A stretch of 64,000 bases of DNA, from NCBI GenBank assembly GCA_017475045.1, contig JAFVGH010000076.1, positions 1-64,000 of the forward strand. The letters are read 5' to 3'. This DNA comes from Fibrobacter sp. (lineage in GTDB: Bacteria; Fibrobacterota; Fibrobacteria; Fibrobacterales; Fibrobacteraceae). The position numbers and the translations under genes were made by a program. The notes under the pieces were generated by a model. That model worked only from the letters and a program-made list of their open reading frames with translations. It was not told where the DNA came from and did no database searches. Positions 23,621-32,662 of this stretch are shown one piece after another (position 1 is the stretch's first letter; the number at the start of each line of letters is the position of its first letter).

Positions 23621-23650
23621 TTGACCTATTACTATCACTGATAGTAAATT
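23621..23650 (+). promoter_or_regulatory. Promoter with embedded tet-operator-like palindrome, upstream of the GT5 gene
   Basis: A TTGACC -35-like box (23621-23626) and a TAAATT -10-like box (23645-23650) are 18 bp apart. Between them, and overlapping the -10, is the near-perfect palindrome at 23629-23647. Its 13-bp core CTATCACTGATAG is, on the other strand, the core of the classical TetR operator (CTATCAGTGATAG). A TetR-family repressor is a plausible binder, but none is encoded nearby. Confidence 0.5.
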
Positions 23651-23674
23651 TTTATTAAAAAAGGGGAGTATTTA

Positions 23675-25099
23675 ATGGAAATCCTGGTGGTAAGTCCAGA
23701 AGCGGGAAACTGGAGGACGCTCAGTCCCCTGGCCACTGCCGTGAACAGGATGACCTACGCCTTTGCCCGGGCAGGGGCCAACGCCATGACCTGCTCCCCG
23801 TTCTTCAAGACGCTACTACAGGATTTAGGCGATTACCAGTGCATCTATAGCGGGACCGAAAAGCTCCACGGCAAGCCCTACGAAATCTGGAAGTCCCCGG
23901 GTGACCCCTTCCATACCTACATCTACAACGAGGAGTACTTCGGCAGGCCCGACATTTACGGCCCTCCGGGCGACGTGCCCTACGGCGACAACCACCTCCG
24001 GTTCGCCTTCCTCGCCTCTGCCGCTTTGGATTATGCCAAGGAAAGCGGATTCAAATGCCAGGCAATCCTCGGCCACGAATGGGGCGGTGCCCTAGCAGGA
24101 GCCCTTATCCACAGCGTCTACCAAGACTCTTTCGGCCAGATTCCATTCTTTTTCACGGTCCACAATATTACCTACGATTTCCACGTTTCTTCCAGCGAAA
24201 TCGAAAAGATTGGCCTACCCAGGCAAGATTTCAACATGGACGGCTACGAGTTCTGGGGCAAGGTGAGTCTCCTGAAGGCGGGCATCTGCTACGCCCACAA
24301 GGTGCTTTTCCCTTCTTCCGGTTACCGAGACGCCATGATCAACACTAACCTTCCGGGCGGACTTAGCGGATTCCTGATCCACAATCAAGACAAGCTGATC
24401 GGTGTCCAGTTCGGGGTTAGCTACCAGGTCTGGGACTTCAACAGCAAAGACAAGCTGCCCATCAAGCAGGCCAAGAAAAAGGCCCGAGCCAAGCTAGAGG
24501 GTATACTAGGGTGCGAGGTCGGAAACAGGCCCGTTTTGTATGCCCATCTAGATGCCGAAGCGGGCAACACCTCCGAAACGCTGGCCACAATCCTTTCGGA
24601 TATCGCCAAGCAGGATATCTTTATCGTGGTGGGCATCGCCCCCGACGACCCGGAATGGAACTACTACCAAGACGTATCCAAGCAGTATCCGGGAATCATG
24701 GCGGTCCGGCCCATCGAAACCAAGAGTGCCAGCGCCCTGAGGGATGTGCTTGCCGGAGCGGACATTTTATTCGCTGCCAACCTGAAGGAGCCGTCCACCT
24801 CGATCATTTTGAAAGCTCTTGCCACAGGTACGCTCCCCCTCACCGGAAGGACCGTCGGAGTGGCGTCCATGCTGGACGACTACGCCCCAGAAACCTCGGG
24901 CTGTGCCAACGCCTTCTTGGTAGACGACGCCAACGCTCCACACCAGATGCTCCGCAGGCTTAAAGAAGCACTCCATGTCTATTACGAGGAAAGCGCCGAC
25001 TGGGACAAGGCCGTCATCAACGCCTACAGCGGATTCCACTACGAGTGGGATAGAACTATCGGAAAATATTTACTAATTTTGGGCGAACTGGGACTTTAG
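23675..25099 (+). CDS. Divergent GT5-family glycogen/starch synthase-like protein
   Basis: 474 residues, near the usual GlgA length. The middle is clearly GT5: FTVHNITYDFH, then DGYEFWGKVSLLKAGICYAHKV and GVQFGVSYQVWD, which correspond to the HNLAYQG, DGLEFYGKVNFLKAG and GIDYEVWNP motifs of GlgA. In the C-terminal half AGADILFAANLKEPSTSIIL replaces the EPCGLTQ segment but keeps its Glu. The N-terminal ADP-glucose-binding KxGGLGDV motif is missing; the equivalent place reads EAGNWRTLSPLATAV. The protein may therefore use another donor, be regulatory, or be inactive. The stop codon lies inside the tRNA gene that follows. Confidence 0.75.
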   Translation: MEILVVSPEAGNWRTLSPLATAVNRMTYAFARAGANAMTCSPFFKTLLQDLGDYQCIYSGTEKLHGKPYEIWKSPGDPFHTYIYNEEYFGRPDIYGPPGDVPYGDNHLRFAFLASAALDYAKESGFKCQAILGHEWGGALAGALIHSVYQDSFGQIPFFFTVHNITYDFHVSSSEIEKIGLPRQDFNMDGYEFWGKVSLLKAGICYAHKVLFPSSGYRDAMINTNLPGGLSGFLIHNQDKLIGVQFGVSYQVWDFNSKDKLPIKQAKKKARAKLEGILGCEVGNRPVLYAHLDAEAGNTSETLATILSDIAKQDIFIVVGIAPDDPEWNYYQDVSKQYPGIMAVRPIETKSASALRDVLAGADILFAANLKEPSTSIILKALATGTLPLTGRTVGVASMLDDYAPETSGCANAFLVDDANAPHQMLRRLKEALHVYYEESADWDKAVINAYSGFHYEWDRTIGKYLLILGELGL

Positions 25100-25163
25100 C
25101 TCAATTGGTTAGAGCAGCGGACTCATAACCCGCGGGTTCCGGGTTCAAGTCCCGGAGGTCCCA
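25090..25163 (+). tRNA. tRNA with CAU anticodon (elongator Met or lysidine-type Ile2)
   Basis: 74 nt fold into a full cloverleaf: acceptor GGGACTT/AGGTCCC with discriminator A, D-arm GCTC..GAGC with GG, anticodon loop CTCATAA, T-arm CCGGG-TTCAAGT-CCCGG. CCA is not encoded. The first half (GGxxCTTTAGCTC) looks more like the tRNA-Ile2 type, whose CAU is modified to read AUA, than initiator Met, but elongator Met cannot be excluded. It overlaps the last 10 bases of the GT5 gene, whose TAG stop is the U8-A9-G10 of the tRNA. A terminator follows directly. Confidence 0.92.
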
Positions 25164-25165
25164 CG

Positions 25166-25210
25166 AAAAGCCCCGTAACCACCATGGTTGCGGGGCTTTT
25201 TCGTTATTTT
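25166..25210 (+). terminator. Terminator after the tRNA
   Basis: Fifteen-base arms (AAAAGCCCCGTAACC and GGTTGCGGGGCTTTT, one wobble pair) followed by T-rich sequence. Confidence 0.9.
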
Positions 25211-25245
25211 TTTTAATTTTCTAAATGTAACCAACGGAGTTTTAC

Positions 25246-25806
25246 ATGAAGACATTCAAGAAAATCACTTTTATTGGCGCAATCGCCATTGCGATGTTCG
25301 CCCTCAACGCCTGCGACGATTCCAGTTCCAACAGCGATCCCAACGGAACGAATACACTAGACTCTTCAAACAGTTCGGGGCATTCGGACCCATTCGACTT
25401 CGACTGCCACATCTACCAGAAAAGCAACTGCGATTTCAAGATTACGGACGCTTCCTGGGAAATCTCCATTGCAAAATATGGGCACTGCAGCAACATCACC
25501 TCAGGAACAGCAGATACCATTTGGGTATCCAAGATCTATACGCCAAATGAAACCGGCTATACTCTAGAAGACCGCTGGAGTATCACTGGATTCGTATTCG
25601 AAAGCAACTGTAGGAATTCTCCTCAGGGCGTTGTATACGAAAATAAAAGCGACACCCTAAATGTCAAGAGGATGTGCAACCCCACAACGCACTCTTCCGA
25701 AATGATTAGGCCCTATGAATACGAAAAGGTCGGCAAAACGCTCGAGAGCCTGTACGAAGAGGCGCAAAAGGAATGCGAATCCGCAAATACTGAAGAAGAT
25801 TGGTAA
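25246..25806 (+). CDS. Small lipoprotein of unknown function
   Basis: 186 residues with a lipoprotein signal (MKTFKKITFIGAIAIAMFALNAC, lipid Cys23) and a Ser/Asn/Asp linker to about residue 50. The mature domain has six or so cysteines (DFDCHIYQKSNCDFK, YGHCSN, SNCRNS, KRMCNP, QKECES), suggesting disulphides and an outer-membrane or periplasmic place. No family is recognised. The rph start is 37 bp on, so they may be co-transcribed. Confidence 0.65.
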   Translation: MKTFKKITFIGAIAIAMFALNACDDSSSNSDPNGTNTLDSSNSSGHSDPFDFDCHIYQKSNCDFKITDASWEISIAKYGHCSNITSGTADTIWVSKIYTPNETGYTLEDRWSITGFVFESNCRNSPQGVVYENKSDTLNVKRMCNPTTHSSEMIRPYEYEKVGKTLESLYEEAQKECESANTEEDW

Positions 25807-25842
25807 CTACTACACTTAATGTCAAGAGCAAGAGGTATAATC

Positions 25843-26565
25843 ATGAGCCGTATCGACAACCGCAAAAATGACGAGATGAGAAATATCAAGATGACCACGG
25901 GATTCGTGTCCAGCGCAGACGGTTCCGTACTCATCGAGATGGGACACACCCGGGTGCTGTGCAACGCCACCCTGCTCCCCGAAGTACCCAAGTGGCTTGC
26001 AGGCAAGGGCCGGGGTTGGATTACCGCCGAATATTCCCTGCTGCCCCAGAGTACAGGCCAGCGTGTGGAACGTGAACGAAAGGGTGCCAGCGGCCGCACG
26101 CAAGAGATCCAAAGACTCGTGGGGCGTTCTCTCCGCGGAGCCGCCAATCTGAACGCCCTAGGGGAACACGCCCTGGTGGTGGACTGCGACGTGATTGAAG
26201 CAGACGGCGGAACCCGTACCGCAAGTATCATCGGAGGCTTTGTAGCACTGGCCCTCGCACTGAAAAAAGTGAAGCCGACCATTGAAGTTACAGAGCAGGT
26301 GTTACTGCACAACATCAGTGCCATTTCCGTGGGTGTCATTGACGGTGAGCCTAGACTGGACCTGTGCTACGAAGAGGACAGCCGCGCCGACGTGGACATG
26401 AACATCGTGATGCGGGATGCCGCCGAGTACATCGAACTGCAGGGAACCGGCGAACACGCCTCCTTCGACCGCAAAACACTGGACGCCCTCCTTGCCCTGG
26501 GCGAAAAAGCCTGCAAGGAAATCAAGGAACTCCAGATGTCCCTAATTGGCGGTGAACTCCCGTAA
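25843..26565 (+). CDS. rph: Ribonuclease PH
   Basis: 240 residues from the ATG at 25843, chosen for the AGAGG site and because family members start close to this point (SRIDNRKNDEMRNIKMTTGF). Diagnostic segments are GHTRVLCNATL, WITAEYSLLPQST, the RTQEIQRLVGRSLR phosphate-binding arginines and DCDVIEADGGTRTASI with catalytic acids. RNase PH trims tRNA 3' ends with phosphate. Full length; no oddities. Confidence 0.95.
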   Translation: MSRIDNRKNDEMRNIKMTTGFVSSADGSVLIEMGHTRVLCNATLLPEVPKWLAGKGRGWITAEYSLLPQSTGQRVERERKGASGRTQEIQRLVGRSLRGAANLNALGEHALVVDCDVIEADGGTRTASIIGGFVALALALKKVKPTIEVTEQVLLHNISAISVGVIDGEPRLDLCYEEDSRADVDMNIVMRDAAEYIELQGTGEHASFDRKTLDALLALGEKACKEIKELQMSLIGGELP

Positions 26566-26588
26566 TGATCACCTGAAATCCAACTAAA

Positions 26589-26620
26589 AAAGCCGGATGC
26601 GAAATCCGGCTTTCTTTATT
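26589..26620. terminator. Bidirectional terminator between rph and nuoN
   Basis: AAAGCCGGAT/ATCCGGCTTT stem with a 5-nt loop; T-rich on the right for rph and A-rich on the left, giving a T tail for the nuo operon on the reverse strand. Confidence 0.85.
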
Positions 26621-26636
26621 TCCTCGAATCTTTCGA

Positions 26637-28112
26637 TTACAGCAATGCGAAGCTCGGGAAGATGCCCACCACCACCAGGACCGCAGCTGCAATGGCCACG
26701 GTGAACTTCAGCATATAGCTAAAGACCGCATTTTCGGCACACTTGCACTGGCATTCGCATTCACAGGTGTTCTTGGCAGGAGCAAACAGCACGTAAGCGA
26801 TACGCAGGTAGTAAGCCGCTGCCACCAAGGAGAGGCCAAAACCGGCTGCGGCAATCCAATCCATGCCCGCAGAGAAGGCTCCCGTGAACAGCACGAACTT
26901 GGCGAGGAATCCGGCAACAGGCGGAAGCCCAGCCAGAGAAGCCAAGCACACAGCCACACACAGCGACACAAAGGGACGCTTGCGCCCTGCACCCTGAAGA
27001 TCATCCAGGGTTTCGTTCTTGTCGTCTTTACCCGCCAGGTAAGCTACACCCGTAAGGGCACCAGCAGAAGCCACGGCATAGGTAATCAAGAAGTAGAACA
27101 TGGGGCCAAATTGAACCTTTCCAGAACCGATATAGTCAGGCAGTAAGACTCCCAACAGAATAAAGCCTGCATTCATTACAGCAGAGAAAGCCAAAATGCG
27201 ACGGATTGATTTCTGAGCAAGTCCACCAAAAGCGCCAAGGGCCATAGACACCAAAGCGATTATGATGACCATCACGCCCAAGGATTCCGACTGAGAACTG
27301 ATGGTTACAGGCTCTGCAAGATTCCAAGCAGGAGCGGTTCCCGCCTTGGTCACCAGCACGGAAAGCCAGATTGAACCAAGGGCTGCAAGGGCACCTACCT
27401 TCACCACAGCCGCCATGAAGCCGGTCACGGCAACAGCAGCACCCGTATAGACATCGGCTACCCAATAGTGGACGGGAGCGGCACCGGCCTTGAACAGCAC
27501 TCCGAAAAGCACCATCAACACACCGATTGCGTAAACAGGTTCACGGGTGAAAATGACGCTGGAGAAAAAGCTAGTGGATCCTGTTGCACCATAAATCATG
27601 GCCACGCCATACAGGTAAACGGCACTGAAAATGGCACCCGACACAAAGTACTTGAACACACCCTCGCTAGAATTTGTGTTTCTGCGACGGAGGCCCACCA
27701 AGGCATACACAGGGAAAGAGGTAAGCTCCATGGCAATGAACAATGCAAGATAGTCGATAGCCTGGATCATAAGCAGGGCACCGCCTGTTGCCAGAAGCAT
27801 CAGGCCATAAGGTTCGCCCCCCTTGTGCTTTTCATGGCCAAGGGTCCACTGGATTCCGGAAATACCGAGCAGCGTGCAAAGGAGAACGGCTCCCGACAAC
27901 AACCGACGGATAGGATCCATGGCAAACAGATTGAAAAGAGTGTCCGGAGAAAGCAAAACACAAGAGGCCATGGCCAACACTACAAAAAACGCAGCTGTCC
28001 AGGGCAACACCTTATGCTTATTCTCGTCCTTAATGAATGGTTCAGAAGCAATGGACACCATGGCTCCGAAAACCACCAGAATCACCGGCAAAAGATTGAT
28101 GTAATTACTCAT
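26637..28112 (-). CDS. nuoN: NADH-quinone oxidoreductase subunit N
   Basis: 491 residues, mostly hydrophobic helices (about 14), of the proton-pumping antiporter-like type. MELTSFPVYALVGLRR and PVHYWVADVYTGA carry the conserved Glu and Lys/His of the channel (the usual 'K' position segment reads GVLFKAGAAPVHYWV). It is the last gene of the nuo operon and overlaps nuoM by 8 bp. Between the last two helices is an unusual loop, CECECQCKC at 450-458, with five alternating cysteines. Residues around it are polar, so it faces water, and it is not part of any known NuoN motif. Confidence 0.95.
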   Translation of the reverse strand: MSNYINLLPVILVVFGAMVSIASEPFIKDENKHKVLPWTAAFFVVLAMASCVLLSPDTLFNLFAMDPIRRLLSGAVLLCTLLGISGIQWTLGHEKHKGGEPYGLMLLATGGALLMIQAIDYLALFIAMELTSFPVYALVGLRRRNTNSSEGVFKYFVSGAIFSAVYLYGVAMIYGATGSTSFFSSVIFTREPVYAIGVLMVLFGVLFKAGAAPVHYWVADVYTGAAVAVTGFMAAVVKVGALAALGSIWLSVLVTKAGTAPAWNLAEPVTISSQSESLGVMVIIIALVSMALGAFGGLAQKSIRRILAFSAVMNAGFILLGVLLPDYIGSGKVQFGPMFYFLITYAVASAGALTGVAYLAGKDDKNETLDDLQGAGRKRPFVSLCVAVCLASLAGLPPVAGFLAKFVLFTGAFSAGMDWIAAAGFGLSLVAAAYYLRIAYVLFAPAKNTCECECQCKCAENAVFSYMLKFTVAIAAAVLVVVGIFPSFALL

Positions 28113-29847
28113 TTTCAGACGCCTCCGTCTTTTCTGTTTCTTCCACAGGCTTTTCGGCCTGTGCGGCTACAGAATCCGTTTCAACCGCGGGCGTTTGCTC
28201 CGCAACGGTATCTTGAACATCAGTGGAATCCTGAATCATGGTGGAATCTGTCATTTCAGCAGAACGAATCTGGGCCAACAGGGCCGCACGTTCCTCTTCC
28301 GAGAAGCCAGATGCCGCGAGAGTCGAATCCAAGGAGCGCATTTCCTCGGTAGTTACCGAATGATCCCCTAAGGCCTCGGCTGCATTCTCTTCCACCACTT
28401 CAGCGGAAATCTCTTCACTGGCAGCCTCGTCAAACAGGTGCAAAGAATTGGTCACGAATGCAGGATGCAAACCGAATGCCAAAAGCAGCACCAGCATGGA
28501 ACCGAAGGCACCACCTTCCAAAGCTGTAGTCCTGGTACCTTCCTGGTATTCACGAGCGGGTTTACCGAAGATGACCTTCTGGATAAACCGCAGCACATAT
28601 GCAGCAGAGAGGATCAGGCAGAAACCACCCACCAATGCCGGCAGGGGTCCCAAATCCCACAGGGAAAGGAGCACCGTAAACTCGCCCACGAACCCGGCCG
28701 TACCGGGAACCGCAAGGGCCATGACACCGGCCGCACCAAAGAGGAAGCTGAACACGGGATTCTTTGAGGAAAGTCCTCCCATCTCCTCGATATTGCGGGT
28801 GCCCGTCATACGTTCGGCGACACCAATCAAGAAATACTGGACACCGGCAGAAATGCCGTGAGCCACCAACAGCACCAACACGGCTGGGAGCATGGCCTCG
28901 GAAAGGCTAAACACACCAGCCACCGCAAAGCCCAGATGACTCATGGAACTATAGGCCAAAAGCCTCTTGCCGTCGGTAGCACGGAGCGCCATAAGAGCTC
29001 CGTAAATAGCCGTCAACAACCCAAGCCACATCAGACCCGAGATGTAATTCAGATTCAGCGGGAATATGGGGAGAACCCAGGCGATAAAGCCAAACACACC
29101 AGCCTTACTCATAGCACCCGTAAGGATTGCGGACAGGGGTGCCGGAGCCTCGGAGTACGTTATAGCTTGCCAACCGTGGAAGGGGAAGATAGGAGTCTTC
29201 ACCAGGAAGGCCAGCAAGAAACTCAATAGCACCCAGGCCGAATGTTCGGCAGGGAGGCTCTGGATAGCCACCGCCATGGAAAGCAACAAGGAATTGTCAG
29301 CGATAGTGAGCAGATACCAGAGAGCCACCATCATGGGAGCAGAGCCCACCAAAGTATAGATGGCAAACGTCATGGCCGCCGTAGTCCTCTTCTCTCCGCC
29401 AAAGCCTGCAATCAGAACTGCCGCAGGAATCACCATGGCTTCGAAGAAGAAGAAGAACAGCACTGCATCAGCCGCGAGGAAGGTTCCGTTCATGGCACCC
29501 ATCAAGGCAAAAATGCCAATGGCGAAGTTGCGGTAGCTCTTGCCTGTTGTGCTACGAGCAGAGATCAACGCCACCAGAGACAGACCACAAGAAAGGAACA
29601 CCATCCAAGTACCAAGCCCATGCGCATACAGATAGTAGTAGACAGGGCCGCGTGTGCCAGGAATGTGGAACCACTCTATAGGAGTAGTTGCCTGATTGCC
29701 CGTGACAATCAGGGCGACAGACATGGCCGTAAAGACAACACCCATGAGAATCGCCATACGGGAAGATGCATTGGAATCATCCCTAGAGTTAAGCACCATC
29801 AAAATGGCGGCAACAAACGGGGCTATAACGAGAAGATGCAACAACAT
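28105..29847 (-). CDS. nuoM: NADH-quinone oxidoreductase subunit M with acidic C-terminal tail
   Basis: 580 residues. The first 470 are the antiporter-like NuoM core (FFFFEAMVIPAAVLIAGFGG with the channel Glu, FLVKTPIFPFHGWQ with Lys, SYSSMSHLGFAVAGV). Residues about 476-580 are an extra tail, very acidic and rich in Ala, Ser, Thr and Glu, with no hydrophobic helix; bacterial NuoM normally ends near residue 500. It overlaps nuoL by TAATG. Confidence 0.95.
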   Translation of the reverse strand: MLLHLLVIAPFVAAILMVLNSRDDSNASSRMAILMGVVFTAMSVALIVTGNQATTPIEWFHIPGTRGPVYYYLYAHGLGTWMVFLSCGLSLVALISARSTTGKSYRNFAIGIFALMGAMNGTFLAADAVLFFFFFEAMVIPAAVLIAGFGGEKRTTAAMTFAIYTLVGSAPMMVALWYLLTIADNSLLLSMAVAIQSLPAEHSAWVLLSFLLAFLVKTPIFPFHGWQAITYSEAPAPLSAILTGAMSKAGVFGFIAWVLPIFPLNLNYISGLMWLGLLTAIYGALMALRATDGKRLLAYSSMSHLGFAVAGVFSLSEAMLPAVLVLLVAHGISAGVQYFLIGVAERMTGTRNIEEMGGLSSKNPVFSFLFGAAGVMALAVPGTAGFVGEFTVLLSLWDLGPLPALVGGFCLILSAAYVLRFIQKVIFGKPAREYQEGTRTTALEGGAFGSMLVLLLAFGLHPAFVTNSLHLFDEAASEEISAEVVEENAAEALGDHSVTTEEMRSLDSTLAASGFSEEERAALLAQIRSAEMTDSTMIQDSTDVQDTVAEQTPAVETDSVAAQAEKPVEETEKTEASENE

Positions 29848-31802
29848 TAGACGAGCCCTCCCGAGAATACGACCAACATTACGAGGAGTGCCACCCCTGC
29901 AATGCTGAACGCCAATTGGAGACGAACCTTACGGACCTGGAGAATGGAAGCTCCATCACCGAGAATTTCCACTATAGCGGCAAGAGTCCACTGGATTGCC
30001 TGTAGGACCTTTTCAACCACTATATCGCAGAACCAACCCAGAATATTCACACCGGCAATGAATGCGTAATGGATATAATCCCAAAGGAATGTCCAAGAAG
30101 CAGCACTCCCTTCCGGAGCCGTTGACGCACCCTTGACACCGATGATGCGGGCGCGGCTATACTTCTTCCAAGCGATGAACATACCTGCCAAGGCAGCCAC
30201 CGTCCCGAGGACAGCGAAGATGACCGGGTTCACGTGGAGAACAGGATTGGCGATAGCGTAAAGAGCCTGGGCCGGTCCCACCACAGAAGCCATGCTGTCG
30301 CGGAAGAAGGTTATGCCAATGGAATCTGCCCACAGGTAACCGGAGAAAATGGCACCAAAGGCGAGAATAATCATGGGGATCAGCATAACCGCAGGAGCCT
30401 CGTGGATATGCTCCTCGGATTCCTTGCTACCACGATACTTACCGAAGAAGGTCATAATAATCAGGCGACCCATATAGACAGCAGTAATCACCGCCGTAGC
30501 AAGGCCTACCACGTAAACAATGGGGCCTAAAATCGGACCACTCACAAAAATCCTTTCCAGAATCAGGTCCTTGGACCAGAAACCAGCAAAGCCGGGGAAA
30601 CCGACAATGGCAAGGAAGGCGAATATCATGACGCAGGCCGTCGCGGGAGTCTTGTTGATCAGGCCACCCATACGGCGCATGTCCTGCTCGCCAGCCAAGG
30701 AGTGAATCACGGCACCAGCACCGAGGAACAACGCAGCCTTGAAGAAGGCGTGGGTAAACACATGGAAGATGGAGGCATCAAAGGCGCAGACACCAGCCGC
30801 CATGAACATGTAACCCAGCTGAGAAATGGTGGAATAGGCCAGGACCTTCTTGATGTCGTTCTGCAGAAGGCCCGCAATGGCGGCCCAAAGAGCAGTAAAC
30901 ATTCCCACGAAGGTAATGAATATAAGCACGTATTCAAGCTGGCTGAACATGATTCCAAGGCGAGCAAGCAGGTATACACCGCTAGTCACCATGGTCGCCG
31001 CATGGATAAGGGCAGACACAGGAGTCGGACCCGCCATGGCGTCGGGAAGCCAGGTCAGAAGGGGAATCTGAGCAGACTTGCCTGTGCAGCCAATAAAAAT
31101 AAGGACTCCAGCCAGCGAAAGGGGAAGCACCATTCCCACAATCATACCGCTACCGAGAGCCATCTTGATAAAGGCGGCAAGGCCGTCGTAATTCAACAGG
31201 CTCGAGCCACCAATGGTTATCAAGGTAAGCATACCGAGCAAGAAACCCACATCGCCCACGCGGTTAACGATAAAGGCCTTGTTGGCTGCCTTACAATTGT
31301 TCAAGTCATGATTCCAGAAGCCGATGAGCAGGTAGGAGCAGAGACCCACACCTTCCCAGCCGAGGAACGTGAGGAGCAAGCTATCAGCAAGCACCAGCAC
31401 AATCATGCTGAACAGGAACAGGTTGATGTAGGCGAAGAACCTGGCAAAGCCACGATCACCATGCATGTAACCGATGGAGTACAGGGCGATGAGGGAGCCG
31501 ATTCCCGTCACGAACAGGAGCATAATGCGAGAAAGCCCATCGAACAGGAAGCCGATATCCGCCCTGAACAGAGGAATGTCAATCCAGTTGCAAAGGGTTT
31601 CCCTAAATCCGGCCTCGGGCATGGTGCAGGCAAGGATTGCCACCACCGCAAAGGAGAGCGCCGGGAACAATACAGAAAGTGTCCCCACAAGTCCTTCGGA
31701 AGGGCCCTTCTTCGCACCGGAAGAAACCACGGAAATTGTCCCCAAAAGGAGTGTACCGATCAAGGGGAAAAGAGGAATAAACCAAAGTGGTAAATGTGTC
31801 AT
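29847..31802 (-). CDS. nuoL: NADH-quinone oxidoreductase subunit L
   Basis: 651 residues, full length for NuoL. The core includes FLGWEGVGLCSYLLIGFW (channel Glu), GKSAQIPLLTWLPDAMAGPTPVSALIHAATMV and AYSTISQLGYMFMA, followed by the long amphipathic helix HL and final transmembrane anchor expected in the C-terminal 120 residues. It pumps protons at the distal end of the membrane arm. nuoK ends only 3 bp before. Confidence 0.96.
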   Translation of the reverse strand: MTHLPLWFIPLFPLIGTLLLGTISVVSSGAKKGPSEGLVGTLSVLFPALSFAVVAILACTMPEAGFRETLCNWIDIPLFRADIGFLFDGLSRIMLLFVTGIGSLIALYSIGYMHGDRGFARFFAYINLFLFSMIVLVLADSLLLTFLGWEGVGLCSYLLIGFWNHDLNNCKAANKAFIVNRVGDVGFLLGMLTLITIGGSSLLNYDGLAAFIKMALGSGMIVGMVLPLSLAGVLIFIGCTGKSAQIPLLTWLPDAMAGPTPVSALIHAATMVTSGVYLLARLGIMFSQLEYVLIFITFVGMFTALWAAIAGLLQNDIKKVLAYSTISQLGYMFMAAGVCAFDASIFHVFTHAFFKAALFLGAGAVIHSLAGEQDMRRMGGLINKTPATACVMIFAFLAIVGFPGFAGFWSKDLILERIFVSGPILGPIVYVVGLATAVITAVYMGRLIIMTFFGKYRGSKESEEHIHEAPAVMLIPMIILAFGAIFSGYLWADSIGITFFRDSMASVVGPAQALYAIANPVLHVNPVIFAVLGTVAALAGMFIAWKKYSRARIIGVKGASTAPEGSAASWTFLWDYIHYAFIAGVNILGWFCDIVVEKVLQAIQWTLAAIVEILGDGASILQVRKVRLQLAFSIAGVALLVMLVVFSGGLV

Positions 31803-31805
31803 AGC

Positions 31806-32120
31806 CTACCCCTTCATATCCGAATAAGAATCTGCATCAACACTTTCCTTAGCCCGGAAAATCATGATGAGCATGGCAAAGCCCACGCAAGCCTCGGCAG
31901 CAGCCACAGCAATGGAGAACAGCGGCACAATCTGTCCCGTGACGCTCATCTCTGCAGGCAAAGTCTTTGCAAAGCCCACAAAGGAAAGGTTCACGGCGTT
32001 CAAGGCCAGTTCCACGCCCATAAGCACAAAGAACAGGTTGCGACGGGAGATGGCCACAATGATGCCGATGGCGAAAATCACCAGGGCAAGAATCTGGATA
32101 TACAAAGCTTGGAGTTCCAT
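31806..32120 (-). CDS. nuoK: NADH-quinone oxidoreductase subunit K
   Basis: 104 residues with three helices. The membrane-embedded glutamates are in FVLMGVELALNAVNLSFV and AAAEACVGFAMLI. The start overlaps the nuoJ stop by one base. Confidence 0.95.
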   Translation of the reverse strand: MELQALYIQILALVIFAIGIIVAISRRNLFFVLMGVELALNAVNLSFVGFAKTLPAEMSVTGQIVPLFSIAVAAAEACVGFAMLIMIFRAKESVDADSYSDMKG

Positions 32121-32662
32121 CAGTGTTTCTCCTCCGTATTTTCAGTAATCACGGAACCAAGGTGTCTCTTGGCAAGGAAAATGGCAGCCACCATTGCCGA
32201 AAGCAACAGCACGCCGATCACCTCGAACAAGAGGAAATAACCGGGACCCGTAGAAGCCATGTTGAACAAGGTTTCCGAAGTGACCTTCACAGATCCCACC
32301 ACCGTGGCAGAGTCAAAGGCGATAGGTGCACGCATCAGGGCAAAGCCCACCATGGCGGCAAGCACAATGACTGATGGGATAATGAAGAAGGACACCCCGT
32401 CGAACATGGGGGTTCGCTTATCCTTGGCACCGTTCAAGACCATAATCACAAAGGTCACGAGCATCATGATGGCGCCCGCATAGACCATAACCTGGACCAC
32501 TCCCAGGAAGGGGCTACCCAAGAGGCCGTAGATGCCAGCCAGGGAGACCATGGAGACCACCAGGGAAAGGGCCCCGTAAAGGGGATGCCTAGAGAGCAGC
32601 ACACAAAGGGCCGCACCGACAGCAATGACCCCGAGAATAATAAAGTAGACTAGAGCGAGCAT
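32120..32662 (-). CDS. nuoJ: NADH-quinone oxidoreductase subunit J
   Basis: 180 residues, five hydrophobic helices. LYGALSLVVSMVSLAGIYGLL and the VVQVMVYAGAIMMLVTFVIM segment with its conserved Tyr in the pi-bulge helix TM3 are typical. The stop overlaps the nuoK start, and the start overlaps the nuoI stop. Confidence 0.95.
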   Translation of the reverse strand: MLALVYFIILGVIAVGAALCVLLSRHPLYGALSLVVSMVSLAGIYGLLGSPFLGVVQVMVYAGAIMMLVTFVIMVLNGAKDKRTPMFDGVSFFIIPSVIVLAAMVGFALMRAPIAFDSATVVGSVKVTSETLFNMASTGPGYFLLFEVIGVLLLSAMVAAIFLAKRHLGSVITENTEEKH

